DNA of 64,000 nt from Gliomastix tumulicola (lineage: Eukaryota > Ascomycota > Sordariomycetes > Hypocreales > Bionectriaceae), in contig BCHX01000002.1 of the NCBI GenBank assembly GCA_001599755.1, positions 1,798,001-1,862,000 of the forward strand, read 5' to 3'. Under the pieces are notes generated by a model. The model saw only the letters and a list, made by a program, of their open reading frames with translations, was not told the DNA's origin and did not search any database. Position numbers and translations under genes: made by a program. Of the stretch, positions 32,308 to 42,577 are shown one piece after another (within the stretch, counting starts at the first letter, position 1; every line of letters begins with the position of its first letter).

Positions 32308-33773
32308 GCAGGGCGACTCTTGTCACACCTCTTCCATGCCCGACCAGTGTGTTGGTCGGATGACTTGATGTATATTTCATGACGACAGCTAACACAACCA
32401 CTTTTTTTACCTTCCCGTTTAATACAATGGAGGCCATTACACGTTGCAAGAGGCTGTTCCTGTGCCACCACCTTTGATGCTTGAGGGACTAACTGAGGTC
32501 ACAATGTTGGACGAGAACGGTGACACCCTGCTGACAGACCCGTGAAGGAGCGCTCGGATTCACCAAACCCTCTTCTGAGCATCCCTTGAACATCCCAGCT
32601 CGAAAGGACGGAACTTCCGGTGGGCACTGCACTTCAGCATCAAGCCACATGGAAGCCATCTGGGCAGACAAAGGATGCGACTAGGGCATGCATGCATCCA
32701 GGATGGCCCATAGTCGCCCTTGCATAGTTTTTGCCATGATCCCGCAGCCCCGTGCCACACCTGAGAACGGAAGATCATCGGAGCTGACAGAACCTCTCGG
32801 CGGCTAGAGAGACTTGATTTGTTCTTTTACTTCGTGGTTGAACAGGCGGCCTCGCTGTAATACATCATGGAAGTAACCATCACCATCGCTTGATCGCTGG
32901 ATAGATCTGCTTAAACTGCTGAGCGAATATTAGCCCTCGATAATCTGTGCAGCCCGCCACACATGTAAATCAGCCACAAGGGAGGGCGGGCTCCCTTCCC
33001 GTACCCGACCTCGACTGGGCCACACAATTGGCCGGGTCAGGCGAGGGTGAGCCAGCTGGCCATCATCTGTGAGCATCCCGTCCCGACTCATGCAAGCTGC
33101 AAGGGGCACACAGACGCTGATTGGCCCAGATCGGGACAACGCAGATAGTCACACCTGCTAGCCCTGCAATGGCCTGCACGCACGTCGCCCTTGCTCAAAT
33201 AATCCCGCTGCGCTGATTCGCCCTGGCGCCCCCCCGGCCACGACGGCGGCGGCCCGGATGAGCTGTCAACTGCCACGTCAATTGGGCACTATTATCGGCC
33301 TTCTGGTGGGCTCCCACGTTCCCGCTCCCGTCTCCCGCGTGTGCGCTTGAGAGAAAATTGATCGGGTGAGAAGAAAAAGTTTTTCCTTCTTTTCTTTGTG
33401 ACCCCTTCGTCCCTTCTCCAGGAGGTACTTCGGTCCTTTTTTGAGTGAATTTCCTGCCAGCCTTCTTTGATCGATGGTGGGTGGGTGGGCGGGCTGACGG
33501 TTCTCGATAGAATCGTGGGGGTGAGTGAGAGCTGTAAGGTTGTACAGAAACATCACTGATATGGGAGAGCAGAAGAGGGCTCACCAAGTGCAAGTAGAAA
33601 AGCAGTAAATGAATGATTATTCGATAGGTAGGGAGTAAACGGTATATTCTTGGGGTTGGTTGTGTTATTCACCGCCAGTTGTGTGCTTGCGACGTGTCTG
33701 TGTGCCTGCAACTACCCGTCTGTCAACACCGACAGATGGCAAAGAACGTGGCGCGAATAAAGCGAACGGAGCA

Positions 33774-33794
33774 CATGCCGCATGCCGCATGCCG
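33774..33794 (+). repeat. Seven-base tandem repeat (CATGCCG)3
   Basis: Three exact CATGCCG units in succession, followed by CATGG. Confidence 0.8.
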
Positions 33795-34236
33795 CATGGA
33801 GGTACCTCTCGCTAGTGCTCCCGTTGGCGGTGCCCGATGTACCAGCTCTCTGCCCGTGTCTGCCCGTGTGATTGTGACGGATGAGTTGGCGTGGTCTGCA
33901 GGTGGTCGACCGTCGGGTCTGAATGCGTTTGTGCGGTGAGGTCGGTCCAACCACTCCCAGACCCTGACCCTGAGGACCCTGAGAGGGATTGCACCTTCAT
34001 ACCTCACCATGCATGTCCCCCAATTGTAAAGGGCTTGCTTCGTCCGTCGTTTTCATTGGGAATGCCCTCCTTCACATGACCCGCACTCCTTACAGTCGCT
34101 CATTTGCTGTCAATTGTCCAACTCTCGCTTAGCATTGGGAAGTCGCGGAAGGTACATCGGGGTGTACCTGCTCTCAGATCAATTACCGGCATCAAGTGGA
34201 AGGCACGATCACAGAGCAGCTGCCACCCGCGCTGCA

Positions 34237-34286
34237 CCACCTCAGGACCACCTCAGAGAACCACCTCAGAGAACCACCTCAGAGAA
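34237..34286 (+). repeat. 13-base tandem repeat upstream of the TBC gene
   Basis: Three exact copies of CCACCTCAGAGAA (34248-34286), preceded by a shortened copy (34237-34247). They end 364 bases before the ATG, in promoter or leader. Confidence 0.85.
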
Positions 34287-34649
34287 CAGAAGGAGAGAAC
34301 GACACGTTCTTTCCTCGCCTCCTCCACACTACGTACCTTAGCCGAGCAGGGTCTCGCTCACCGTTCCTTCCTCAGCTGCCTTCACCTATAAGGAACAGTC
34401 TTGCCTTGCGTGCCGCGGTTCGGATTCGCATACCCTCCATAAATTCCAAGCAAGCAATCTACCTCACCTTTCCTCACCTTTTCTCCTGACCGTCCTCTGG
34501 GTCCTTCACCAACTTCCCGTCACTCATTCACCCGCCAAACCTCACGCTCCTTTCACAAGTCGTCCACCAACCACGACTGGCGCGGAGACCTTGTATTCCT
34601 CAGATCAACGCCACCTTCACTCATTGCCACATTTGCGACGGCTTGCACG

Positions 34650-37600
34650 ATGAGTATATCCTCAAGCAGCTTTGGCAGCCTGCGGTCCAAGAACCGCCCC
34701 CTCGTCCGCAGGCCTTCCTTCAGAGACGACACCAGCCTCGTTGCCATCCGTTACGAGAAGACGACACAGAGGGAGGCGCCCGTGCCGATACCTGCGCGCA
34801 ATCCCTCCAGACTATCCCGGCCCGCCTCCTCCTCGAGCTCTGCCTCGTATCGGCCAGTCGTTGTCGTACCACCCGCCGCCGTACTGGCTCAGGCACAAGC
34901 ACAAGGACCGCCCACAGAGGAGCATCCTGCGTTCCGTAAGGGCCCGGTGCTACCGCCGCACTGGGTGGCGACGGGCGCAGCAGTCGAGCCTGAGCGGAAG
35001 CGTGACTCTGGCCATGGTTCCGCCAGCTGCCCGTCCTCCACGCCGACCATAGACGAGGAGGAGTGTGAACACGAGTTTCCTCCCTATTCCCCTAAAATCA
35101 GTCCAGTGCTACCTGTGGTGCGACATTCCCAGGACGCTCGCCCTGCTGACGTGGTGACCATCGACACCGATTACGTCTCCGTCTACTCAGACAACTCCAG
35201 GAGTACAAATGCATCGCCCGTTTCGGATTACCAGACTCAGTCGAGCCCGACCATCGACAGCGACAGCGAGTCTGCCCAGCTGATGCACACCATTTCTTCC
35301 TGCACTTCCGCTTCTGCCCAGAAGCCGTCACTAGAGCCAACCCCTTCGCTGGCCCCTTTCTCAACGCCAGCGTCTCCCCTGGAGTCCGAGTTCTCCGAAA
35401 AGCCAAGGCACAGCAAGCTCGTTAGAAGCAGTTTCAGCTTCCGGTCCGTGGCCTCGTCACTGATGCGGTCGGACAGTCGTTCGACGAAGGGAAGTGGGCG
35501 ATGGCGAGGGGACGGAGACGGCAAACAGGGACGGGAACAAGGTGCCCAAAGCGAGTCTGTCAAGCGGGGTCAGCTGCCCCCTAAATCCAGTGACAACCGT
35601 GCCACTTATTCCCTGGACGACCACTGTCGCAGCTTGGAGCTGCCCCTGGAGTCGACAAAGGAATCTCCCAACACCCTTTCGTCGCTCCTTCGTCGAAACC
35701 CATTTCAATCGCACAGTCGCCGCCCCAACAACACATCTGGCGCGAACACCCTCGAGGCTTTCTCACCACTCTCCGTTTCAATCCCTACCGACAACCTCCT
35801 CGACGATGATTTCCTAAATGGTCTCACCTTCTCGAAACGTGGTAGTGTCATGCTTGGAGGCCGACGTGCGTTGAGTCTCGACGGCGCGATCACAGATACG
35901 GACACGATGGCAGACCAGCCGCCCACCCAGCCTCTTCCGGAGGCCACACAAAACGAGATGCAGGGAAAGGAGGTAAATGCGACACCGGATATCGTGGTTG
36001 AGGCCGCTCCGACACCTGTTTCCGCCGCGCGCTCGTCAAGCGACTCCTCTGGGAGAGGATACGTGACGCCGGACGCCGAGCCGACACCACTGGCCGAACC
36101 GAGTAGCGAGCAACAGCTTCAGCTGCCTGAGGAAGCATCCGCACCATCCGCGACGCCATCGCCGCACATTCGCGTCTTCCCCGCCGAGATGGAGAGAGAG
36201 TCCCAAAAGGTGAGGTCGCTTTATCTTGTTGGCGATGCCGACTTGGAGAACCGTCCCAGACCATCACTAGGAGACCGAAGAGAACCTCCCATCGCGGAGA
36301 CCTCGGGGGGTGTTGATGATGCAGAGCCTAGTCTGTATGGTTTCCTTTGACTTTCAAATGCGATTTTCCCCTTGGGACCGAGTACTGACGCGCTTCTCTG
36401 CTCCCGCCACAGGCCAAGTGCGCACCCACCACCAGCCGCCGATACCGCGGATTTCGTCGATTCCTCGTCGCTCTTACCGCCTGATCCCTCTAGGAAGGAC
36501 CCTAAGCTCATGGGGGGTGGCTATGAGGACTGGGACGACCTGGATGGGGCATACGTGGACCGGTACGGATTCATTACCAACTCTAGACCGACGTCTTCGC
36601 GGCTCGGCACTCCAACGGAGACAAGGTCTGCACAGTTTCAACCTAGGAGGAGAAACGTGCTTCAGAAGAGGCATGGCTTGAGCTTACCATCTGCGTTGGG
36701 CGACATGCGCCCGCCGAGCCGGAAGGTGTCAGCAAGGTCGCTTAACACGCACCACTCAGGTCTCTCGACGACCTCGCTTCGATCATCTCGATCAGTCATA
36801 CGGCAGGCCGGAAATCTGCTGCCTCATAACCGTGACCGCCGCTTTTTGGACGAGGCAGGCGACATGCTGTCATCGTCCCCCAGCTTGCAAGACATCGCCG
36901 AAGAGGCAAGGCTGGAGAGGATCACGGAAGCACTGAAGCGCAAGGAGTGGGAGCGATCGGAGAAGTGGCGCAAGATGGCTAAGAACGTGAAGAAGGGTAG
37001 TCACGGCGAGGGCATGGAATTCGAGTTTGATGTTGAGAATCCCAAGCTCATCGAGAGGACGTGGAAAGGTATCCCTGACAGATGGCGGGCCTCGGCTTGG
37101 TGGTCTTTCATGGCGACCAGTGCCAAAGCCAACGAGGGCTCGCCCACGGACACGGATATCATTGTCGACTTCCACAGGCTTCTGGGCGAGACGTCGCCCG
37201 ATGATGTGCAGATCGACCTAGACGTACCGAGGACCATCAGCCGGCATATCATGTTTCGGCGAAGGTACGAGGGAGGACAGCGCCTCCTATTCCGCGTGCT
37301 GCACGCGTTGTCCATCTACTTCCCCGACACTGGCTATGTCCAGGGCATGGCATCCTTGGCGGCAACTCTTCTCTGCTACTTCGATGAGGAGAAGTGTTTT
37401 GTGATGCTGGTTCGCATGTGGCTCCTGCGCGGCCTCCAGCGTCTGTACGCGCACGGCTTCGAGGGACTGATGGCGGCTCTGAATGAGTTCGAGACAGTTT
37501 GGCTGAATAAGGATGTAGCCAAGAAACTGGTGAGTGACATGATCAACACCATGCTGCACTGACCCTTGCTAACAAGTCATGCGTTTGTAGACGGACCTCG

Positions 37601-37992
37601 GCATTGATGCTACTGCGTATGGTACTCGATGGTATCTAACACTGTTCAACCTGTCAATACCGTTTCCCGCGCAGCTGCGGGTTTGGGACGTGTTCCTTCT
37701 CCTAGGCCCGGGCACGCCGGCGCCGGCGCCGGCGCCTGCGCAGCTTGGAACCACGGGGCAAGGTTCTGCTTCAGAGTCCGCCCCTGCCTCGAAGCCCGAG
37801 CCGACTGGCTTGGCCGTCCTTCACGCGACGAGCGCAGCCGTCATCCAAGCGCTTCGAGAAGTCCTGATTGACTCGGACTTTGAGAATGCCATGAAAGCTC
37901 TGACGTCATCTATTCCAATTCGAGACGAGGATCTCTTGATGAGAGTTACTCGAGCCGAGTGGAAGAGTCATCGGAGTAAGAAGAGGGGTTAG
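34650..37992 (+). CDS. TBC-domain Rab GTPase-activating protein
   Basis: Exons 34650-36334, 36413-37529 and 37591-37992; 1,067 residues. The C-terminal third is a TBC domain, the dual-finger GAP for Rab GTPases. It starts at WKGIPDRWR, has the catalytic Arg835 in IDLDVPRT and Gln872 in YVQGMA, and ends with FPAQLRVWDVFLLLG. A 35-residue Pro/Ala/Ser linker (APAPAPAQ...) is inserted just after that block. A coiled-coil-like charged stretch (RITEALKRKEWERSEKWRKMAK) lies before the TBC. The first 560 residues are Ser/Pro-rich and probably disordered, with many possible phosphorylation sites. It acts on the cytosolic face of membranes; the Rab partner is not deducible. Donor one is GTATGG at 36335; the other splice signals are canonical. 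Both junctions keep the frame and the TBC fold. Confidence 0.9.
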
Positions 37993-38528
37993 GAAACCCT
38001 CCTTCCCTATACGATGCACTCATCGGGCCAGGTCCGACGCTGACCTACGGACCGTGATGATGATGTTACCCAAAATAGCATTTCCCCTTTCTTTCCTTTG
38101 TACATTTGAAGAAGTTGTCAAGAGATTGATTCAGCAAATCTATCTCCTGGGAGTCGTTTCATGTTAGCGAACCTTTCGATACCCCTACACATTCTTATTG
38201 CTTTATCCATATTCTCGTTTAATGGGGTTTCTCAGACCCCGCGACAGCCTCGACAGGCAGATATTTCCTTTGTTGCTCTCAGTTCTGAGGATGGAAGCGT
38301 TGAGGGACGGATGAAGACGGTCGCCAGGGGCGGTTGCTTGGACGCGGTTTCAGTAGTAGCTGCTTAGCTAGGGTGCTCGATCAGCATTATCGATGATGAA
38401 TAGAAACATGTTGCCAATTCTTGAGCTCTGGACACCATCCATGACGCTCGGACCATTGGGTGGCCATGCTTGGGCCATGCTTGCACCATGCCGGAGATCT
38501 TGTGCCCAGCGTCTTTGCTTAAAGTTTT

Positions 38529-38577
38529 CATGTGAAAGACGGGACGACGGCTAGGGCAAGCCGTCTTACTTCACATG
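38529..38577. repeat. Nested inverted repeat
   Basis: Outer arms CATGTGAA (38529-38536) and TTCACATG (38570-38577) are exact complements. An inner stem GACGGCT / AGCCGTC (38546-38552, 38559-38565) closes on a six-base loop. The unpaired left and right bulges are 9 and 4 bases. It lies 537 bases after the TBC stop codon. Confidence 0.7.
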
Positions 38578-39185
38578 TATCTACAGGGGGCACCCGTCCC
38601 TCTCGGAACGCCTCCTTAGGGCCACCCTCACCTTAGAGCAAGCTAAGCTGATTCAAACCTCCCCCAGGCTAGCTCTCACCTTCAGGCTAGCTCGCTAGTT
38701 TGTTAGTAGGTTCCTTGCTCGGTTGCTGATTCCAGGCTCTCGTCTGGGAACGCATGGCCCGTGCATTCCTCCCCCAACGGCGTGTGGTATCTGTCGCAAA
38801 AAGACCGAGGAATTGGCAAAGGGTGTGGGGACGCCCTGGTCAGAGAAACGTAGCCCTTTTTCCTTTGGGGAGTTCCGAGAGGGAGGGTCGTCTCGCCGGG
38901 CCGGTGCCACAACGAGAGGGAGAGGGAGAAGGAGAAGGAAGAAGGAGAAACAAGAAGGAAATCCCGCGTCGACCAATCAAGGACCCCTGATCTACCGAAT
39001 CTTGCCCTACTTTGCTTATGTGTTCTGACGTACGAGTACGTACACTGGTCAGAGGAATGCCTTTGTGTGTGTGTTGGAGTCTTGGAGAGAGAGTGTGTGT
39101 GAGGCGTTATCTGGATTGGGGCGGGTTTGAGTGGGAACATTCTGGTCCGCGGACCGGTTCCGATAGGGTGCTTGCATGTTTTTTC

Positions 39186-39232
39186 ACGGAGGATTTTTTT
39201 TCTTTCTTTTTTTCTTTTCTTTTCTTTTCTTG
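39186..39232 (+). repeat. T-rich polypyrimidine run
   Basis: Strings of T interrupted by single C, repeating TTTTC several times. Simple sequence with no gene role apparent. Confidence 0.7.
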
Positions 39233-41031
39233 CCTTGTTCATTTATTAAACGAGGTGGTAATATGAGTTTACCCTGCCGCGTAGACGAGTGCCGTTTTTC
39301 TCCCCCCCCTGGCGGCTATGACTGTTAGTCTAATAGTATTAATACCAGGTACCTTGATTAGGGGGCAAGAAGGACACCATCGCGCCTCAGCTAGTAATTT
39401 AGGCGGTGCGGCCGAAAAGTATTAACACCGTGGATGTGGTTGTGTTATTATTGCCTTTTATTTTTTATTTTTAATGTACATGACACGCCCCGTGAAATAA
39501 ACACCCGAAGCCCCGGAGATCCCAGAAAAAGAGGAAAATAAAAATAAATTGTCCACCAAGCAAAACAGCCGCGCGGATCAATACCGCAAACGATAAAGTG
39601 AGCGAAACGAGGCTAAAACGTCCCCTAACGACATGCCGTCCGAGAGAGTGCTTCGTTTAATAATTCAGGTTACCTTTCGGCAGCTGCTCTTTTTTTTTTA
39701 CCATATTTGCCTCTCTCATCAACGCGAGGTAAGTAGTAATTTAAACGTCCAATACAGACCTGCATGCAGGCAGGCCACAGGAAGGCCGCATATACATATC
39801 GCTCCGCCGCCGCCGCCGCCCGCGTTATTCTCACACACACACACACTGTCTCTCTCTCTCACCGGTCGCGGTGGAGTTGGCCGCACTGGTGGCCGTTTGA
39901 CTCTTTACGGTTTCTCCTGCATGAAGTCCCCAATTCCTGATCCATGTCCGCGATCATCAGCGTAGGGTGAAAATCCAGCTGCTTTTTTTTTGGTTTTGCT
40001 TAGGCCTAATAGGCCGTTATCTGTCACCCTCACCCTCACCCTCTTTTCTTCTGGCGATGACACCCCTCCTCGTCCGGGGGTTTGGCCAAGTTTCCTGCAT
40101 AGGCGGCGTAGTAGTAGTTGGGGCCAAGCCTTTTCTCACACACACACCCCTCCCCTTTTCTCCTTCACAGCTGAGAACGTCGCATCTGGCGATTTGCATA
40201 TGTACGTGGTAGTCGTATTCATGTACTAATATTTGTCAATCGACAACGGCACTTCCAAGCGAGTCCGGACGTGCAGCGCAGGCAGCCCAAAAAGCCCTAT
40301 GCTTGCATCCTTGGCAGCTTGTAACCCAATGAAGTAGCACATGGAATCATCTTTCGATCCTCTGCCCTCCGCCCAGTCACTGCTGCAACAGCCAGGATGT
40401 GACTCGTTGTTGCGAAAAAAAGAACCGTCATCTTGTGGGCAGAGCCCTTGTATTCTCTCCGTGTACCCTCTATCATAGATCTCCATATCCAGCGTAGATG
40501 CGGTCCGATGTCGCGTCCCATCGTCTCATTCATTGCCCAAGCAGTCTGCGTGTACTCCGACTTCCTAGACCCAAAAAAAAGATGTAGCAAACAGAAAAAC
40601 CCCGGCCCAAGCATGTACAGTCCCTAATAATCCCTTCTAATATGTTAACCCGTATGATGACACAAATTGATCCCAACAGTAATACAACACCAAGCAGAGG
40701 GTGAAGCAGCAGTACAATTTCACCCTCTGGCTTGAAACTTAGAAAGAAAGAAAATCTTCCCTGGAGCAAACCAGTCTTGCTCTTTGAACACTGCTGACCA
40801 TAGCCATGGTCAGAATCCCGCAATATCCACACTTGTTTTTCGTCCGTTGTATGTACCTGTCTTCCTGTATGCATGCGAAACCTGGTAAGATACTAGTATG
40901 TTAAGAAGTGACCTTGGTGGCCATGGTCGCCTTGCTTCCCGGATAAAAGTCGTTGGAAGAAGCCTTAGATCGACAGTCCCCGAGGAGAGAAGAGGTTCTC
41001 AGTGGCAGCCTGAGGACTAGCCCAACAAGTC

Positions 41032-42577
41032 TCAGTTCCCATGCTCTTGGGGTTGTTGATGTTCGACGCCGGGGCCATGTCTCCCTCGCTGATCGCCCTC
41101 GGTAGGGCTATGATAGGACATTGAATGCCCACTGCTCTGCCATGGACGAGAGTGCTCTTCTTTTGGCTCGGTCGGTTCGGTCGAAAGCATCGATGACACG
41201 GAATGTTTCCCAACCTCGCTCCTGGACCGCTCCCTCGTAAACGTTGGCCGTGAAGACTGGCTGGGCGAGCTTGGTCTGGACTGCCGCTCTGACTGCTCCT
41301 CTGCCCGATCCTGTGTCGAAGATGTGGATTGATACCATGACATATCGCTCTTCTGTCGCTTGTGGCCCCTCCGACCCGAGGCGTTAGGAGGCTGCGAGAA
41401 TGGGGGCGGTGATCGTAGTCGCTGCTCGGTTGGCGTACTACTGGGTTGCTGAGCACCCGCTGCCTTTCGCTTCTTGGGAGGATCCCCTAGAGAATCGCAA
41501 ATATGTCAGTTTTCTCTTCATCTCGGAATGCCACTCAGCAAGGGTACACGGACCTGATGGCGATGCCGGCCTGTTTGTGCTAGCGCCTGAATGGGAAGTA
41601 GGGGGCTGCCAGTGGTGAAAGTATAGCCCAGAACCGGGCTCCTGCTGACCCATTTGGCCCTGCATATGATTACTCGCCCCCTGATGAGAAAGCGGAACGT
41701 TTGTGTTCAGACCAGGAAGAGTAGATCCCCCCATAGGGTGGCCAATACTCAGAGGTCTCGATCTATTAGGCGAGCCCGAGTGTTGCCCATATCCCGGTGG
41801 CGCCTGGCTAGGCGGAGGGACAGAAGGGACAGCTGTGCCTGCTGCTGGCGGATACTGGCCGTGACTCTGAACCGAAGGGTCGCGGTGGTGTTGCGGTGAT
41901 ACGGGCTGCGGAGGCATGAGCTGTGGGAGGTGGCCCTGAGGGTTGTGCATAAACTGCTGCGTCCATTCCAAGACACTTTGAGGTAGTTGACCGTCCCTGC
42001 CCATCCCAGCAAAGACTAGTGGGATCATGGGGGGAGGGATGCCGCCCCTGAGCGAATGTTGTAGAATGTCGACCTCGAGCCTTCGCTGCTCAAGCCTGAT
42101 GTTCTCCTGCTTCGTCTTCTCCTCTTCCTGCTTCGTCCGCTCCTCTTCTGACCTGGCTTGAAGCCAATTTCTCAAGGATTCTTCCTGCCATTGACTTGTC
42201 GGTGTTGGCAACGTAGTCCCTGGCAGGGCATGGTGAACGTGACTCTGTGAAACTTGCGATGGAGGCGGGTGATGTGGCTGTTGTTGCTGCTGCGAAAGAC
42301 CGCCGTGGTGATGAGGTGGCATAGGAGCCACTGTCGTAGGTGTAAGTTGAGGTGGCAGCGCCATAGCTGCCGGGGGAGGGAGGCCCCGATGCTGATTTGC
42401 CATGGTTTGAGGAGGTGGGCTCGGGCTGTGCCGAGAGGGCACTGGTAGTTGCCTCAGAGAGTGAATACTCTCCTGGGCAAATGAGAGAGGAGGGGAATGG
42501 CGTGAGCTTGAGGGTGGCGTCGGCAGGTCATGGACGGACTTGAAGCCGTAACTCGTGGACTGTTTGACGGTAAGCAT
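41032..42577 (-). CDS. Gln/Pro-rich coiled-coil protein, probable transcriptional regulator
   Basis: I do not recognise a named family. Exons 42577-41554 and 41486-41032; 492 residues. The N-terminal HDLPTPPSSSRHSPP resembles the disordered start of fungal regulators, followed by Pro/Gln/His-rich sequence with a Q5 run. In the middle sits a compact segment that looks conserved: SLRNWLQARSEEERTK, then a charged helix (QEEEKTKQENIRLEQRRLEVDILQ in two pieces), then GGIPPPMIPLVFAGMG. The second exon opens with PPKKRKAAG, a strong monopartite nuclear signal, then Ser/Arg-rich sequence. The splice (GTCCGT, CTCTAG) is needed to read the nuclear signal in frame. Start at the first ATG, 42577; the frame is open to 42664 without another ATG. 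The C-terminal 25 residues are uncertain because a neighbouring frame also looks coding up to about 40965. The upstream region is unusually long. Confidence 0.7.

Larger units (their letters stand above)
32308..34649. other. Intergenic region: ankyrin-DIL 3' end and TBC gene promoter
   Basis: 2.3 kb with no gene seen. It holds a seven-base tandem repeat (33774-33794) and a 13-base tandem repeat (34237-34286). The last 250 bases are pyrimidine-rich, probable leader of the TBC gene. Confidence 0.5.
37993..41031. other. Intergenic region between convergent TBC and Gln/Pro-rich protein genes
   Basis: 3 kb with no gene seen. It contains a nested inverted repeat (38529-38577), a doubled CAGGCTAGCTC motif (about 38666-38693), a long T/C run (39186-39232), an AT-rich tract (39300-39640), CA and CT runs (39832-39860) and CACCCT repeats (about 40025-40041). 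The right end is the 3' UTR of the minus-strand gene. Confidence 0.5.

Noticed and set aside
33774..34286. Short tandem repeats as a CRISPR-like array
   Set aside because: Repeats are 7 and 13 bases without spacers, in a eukaryotic genome.
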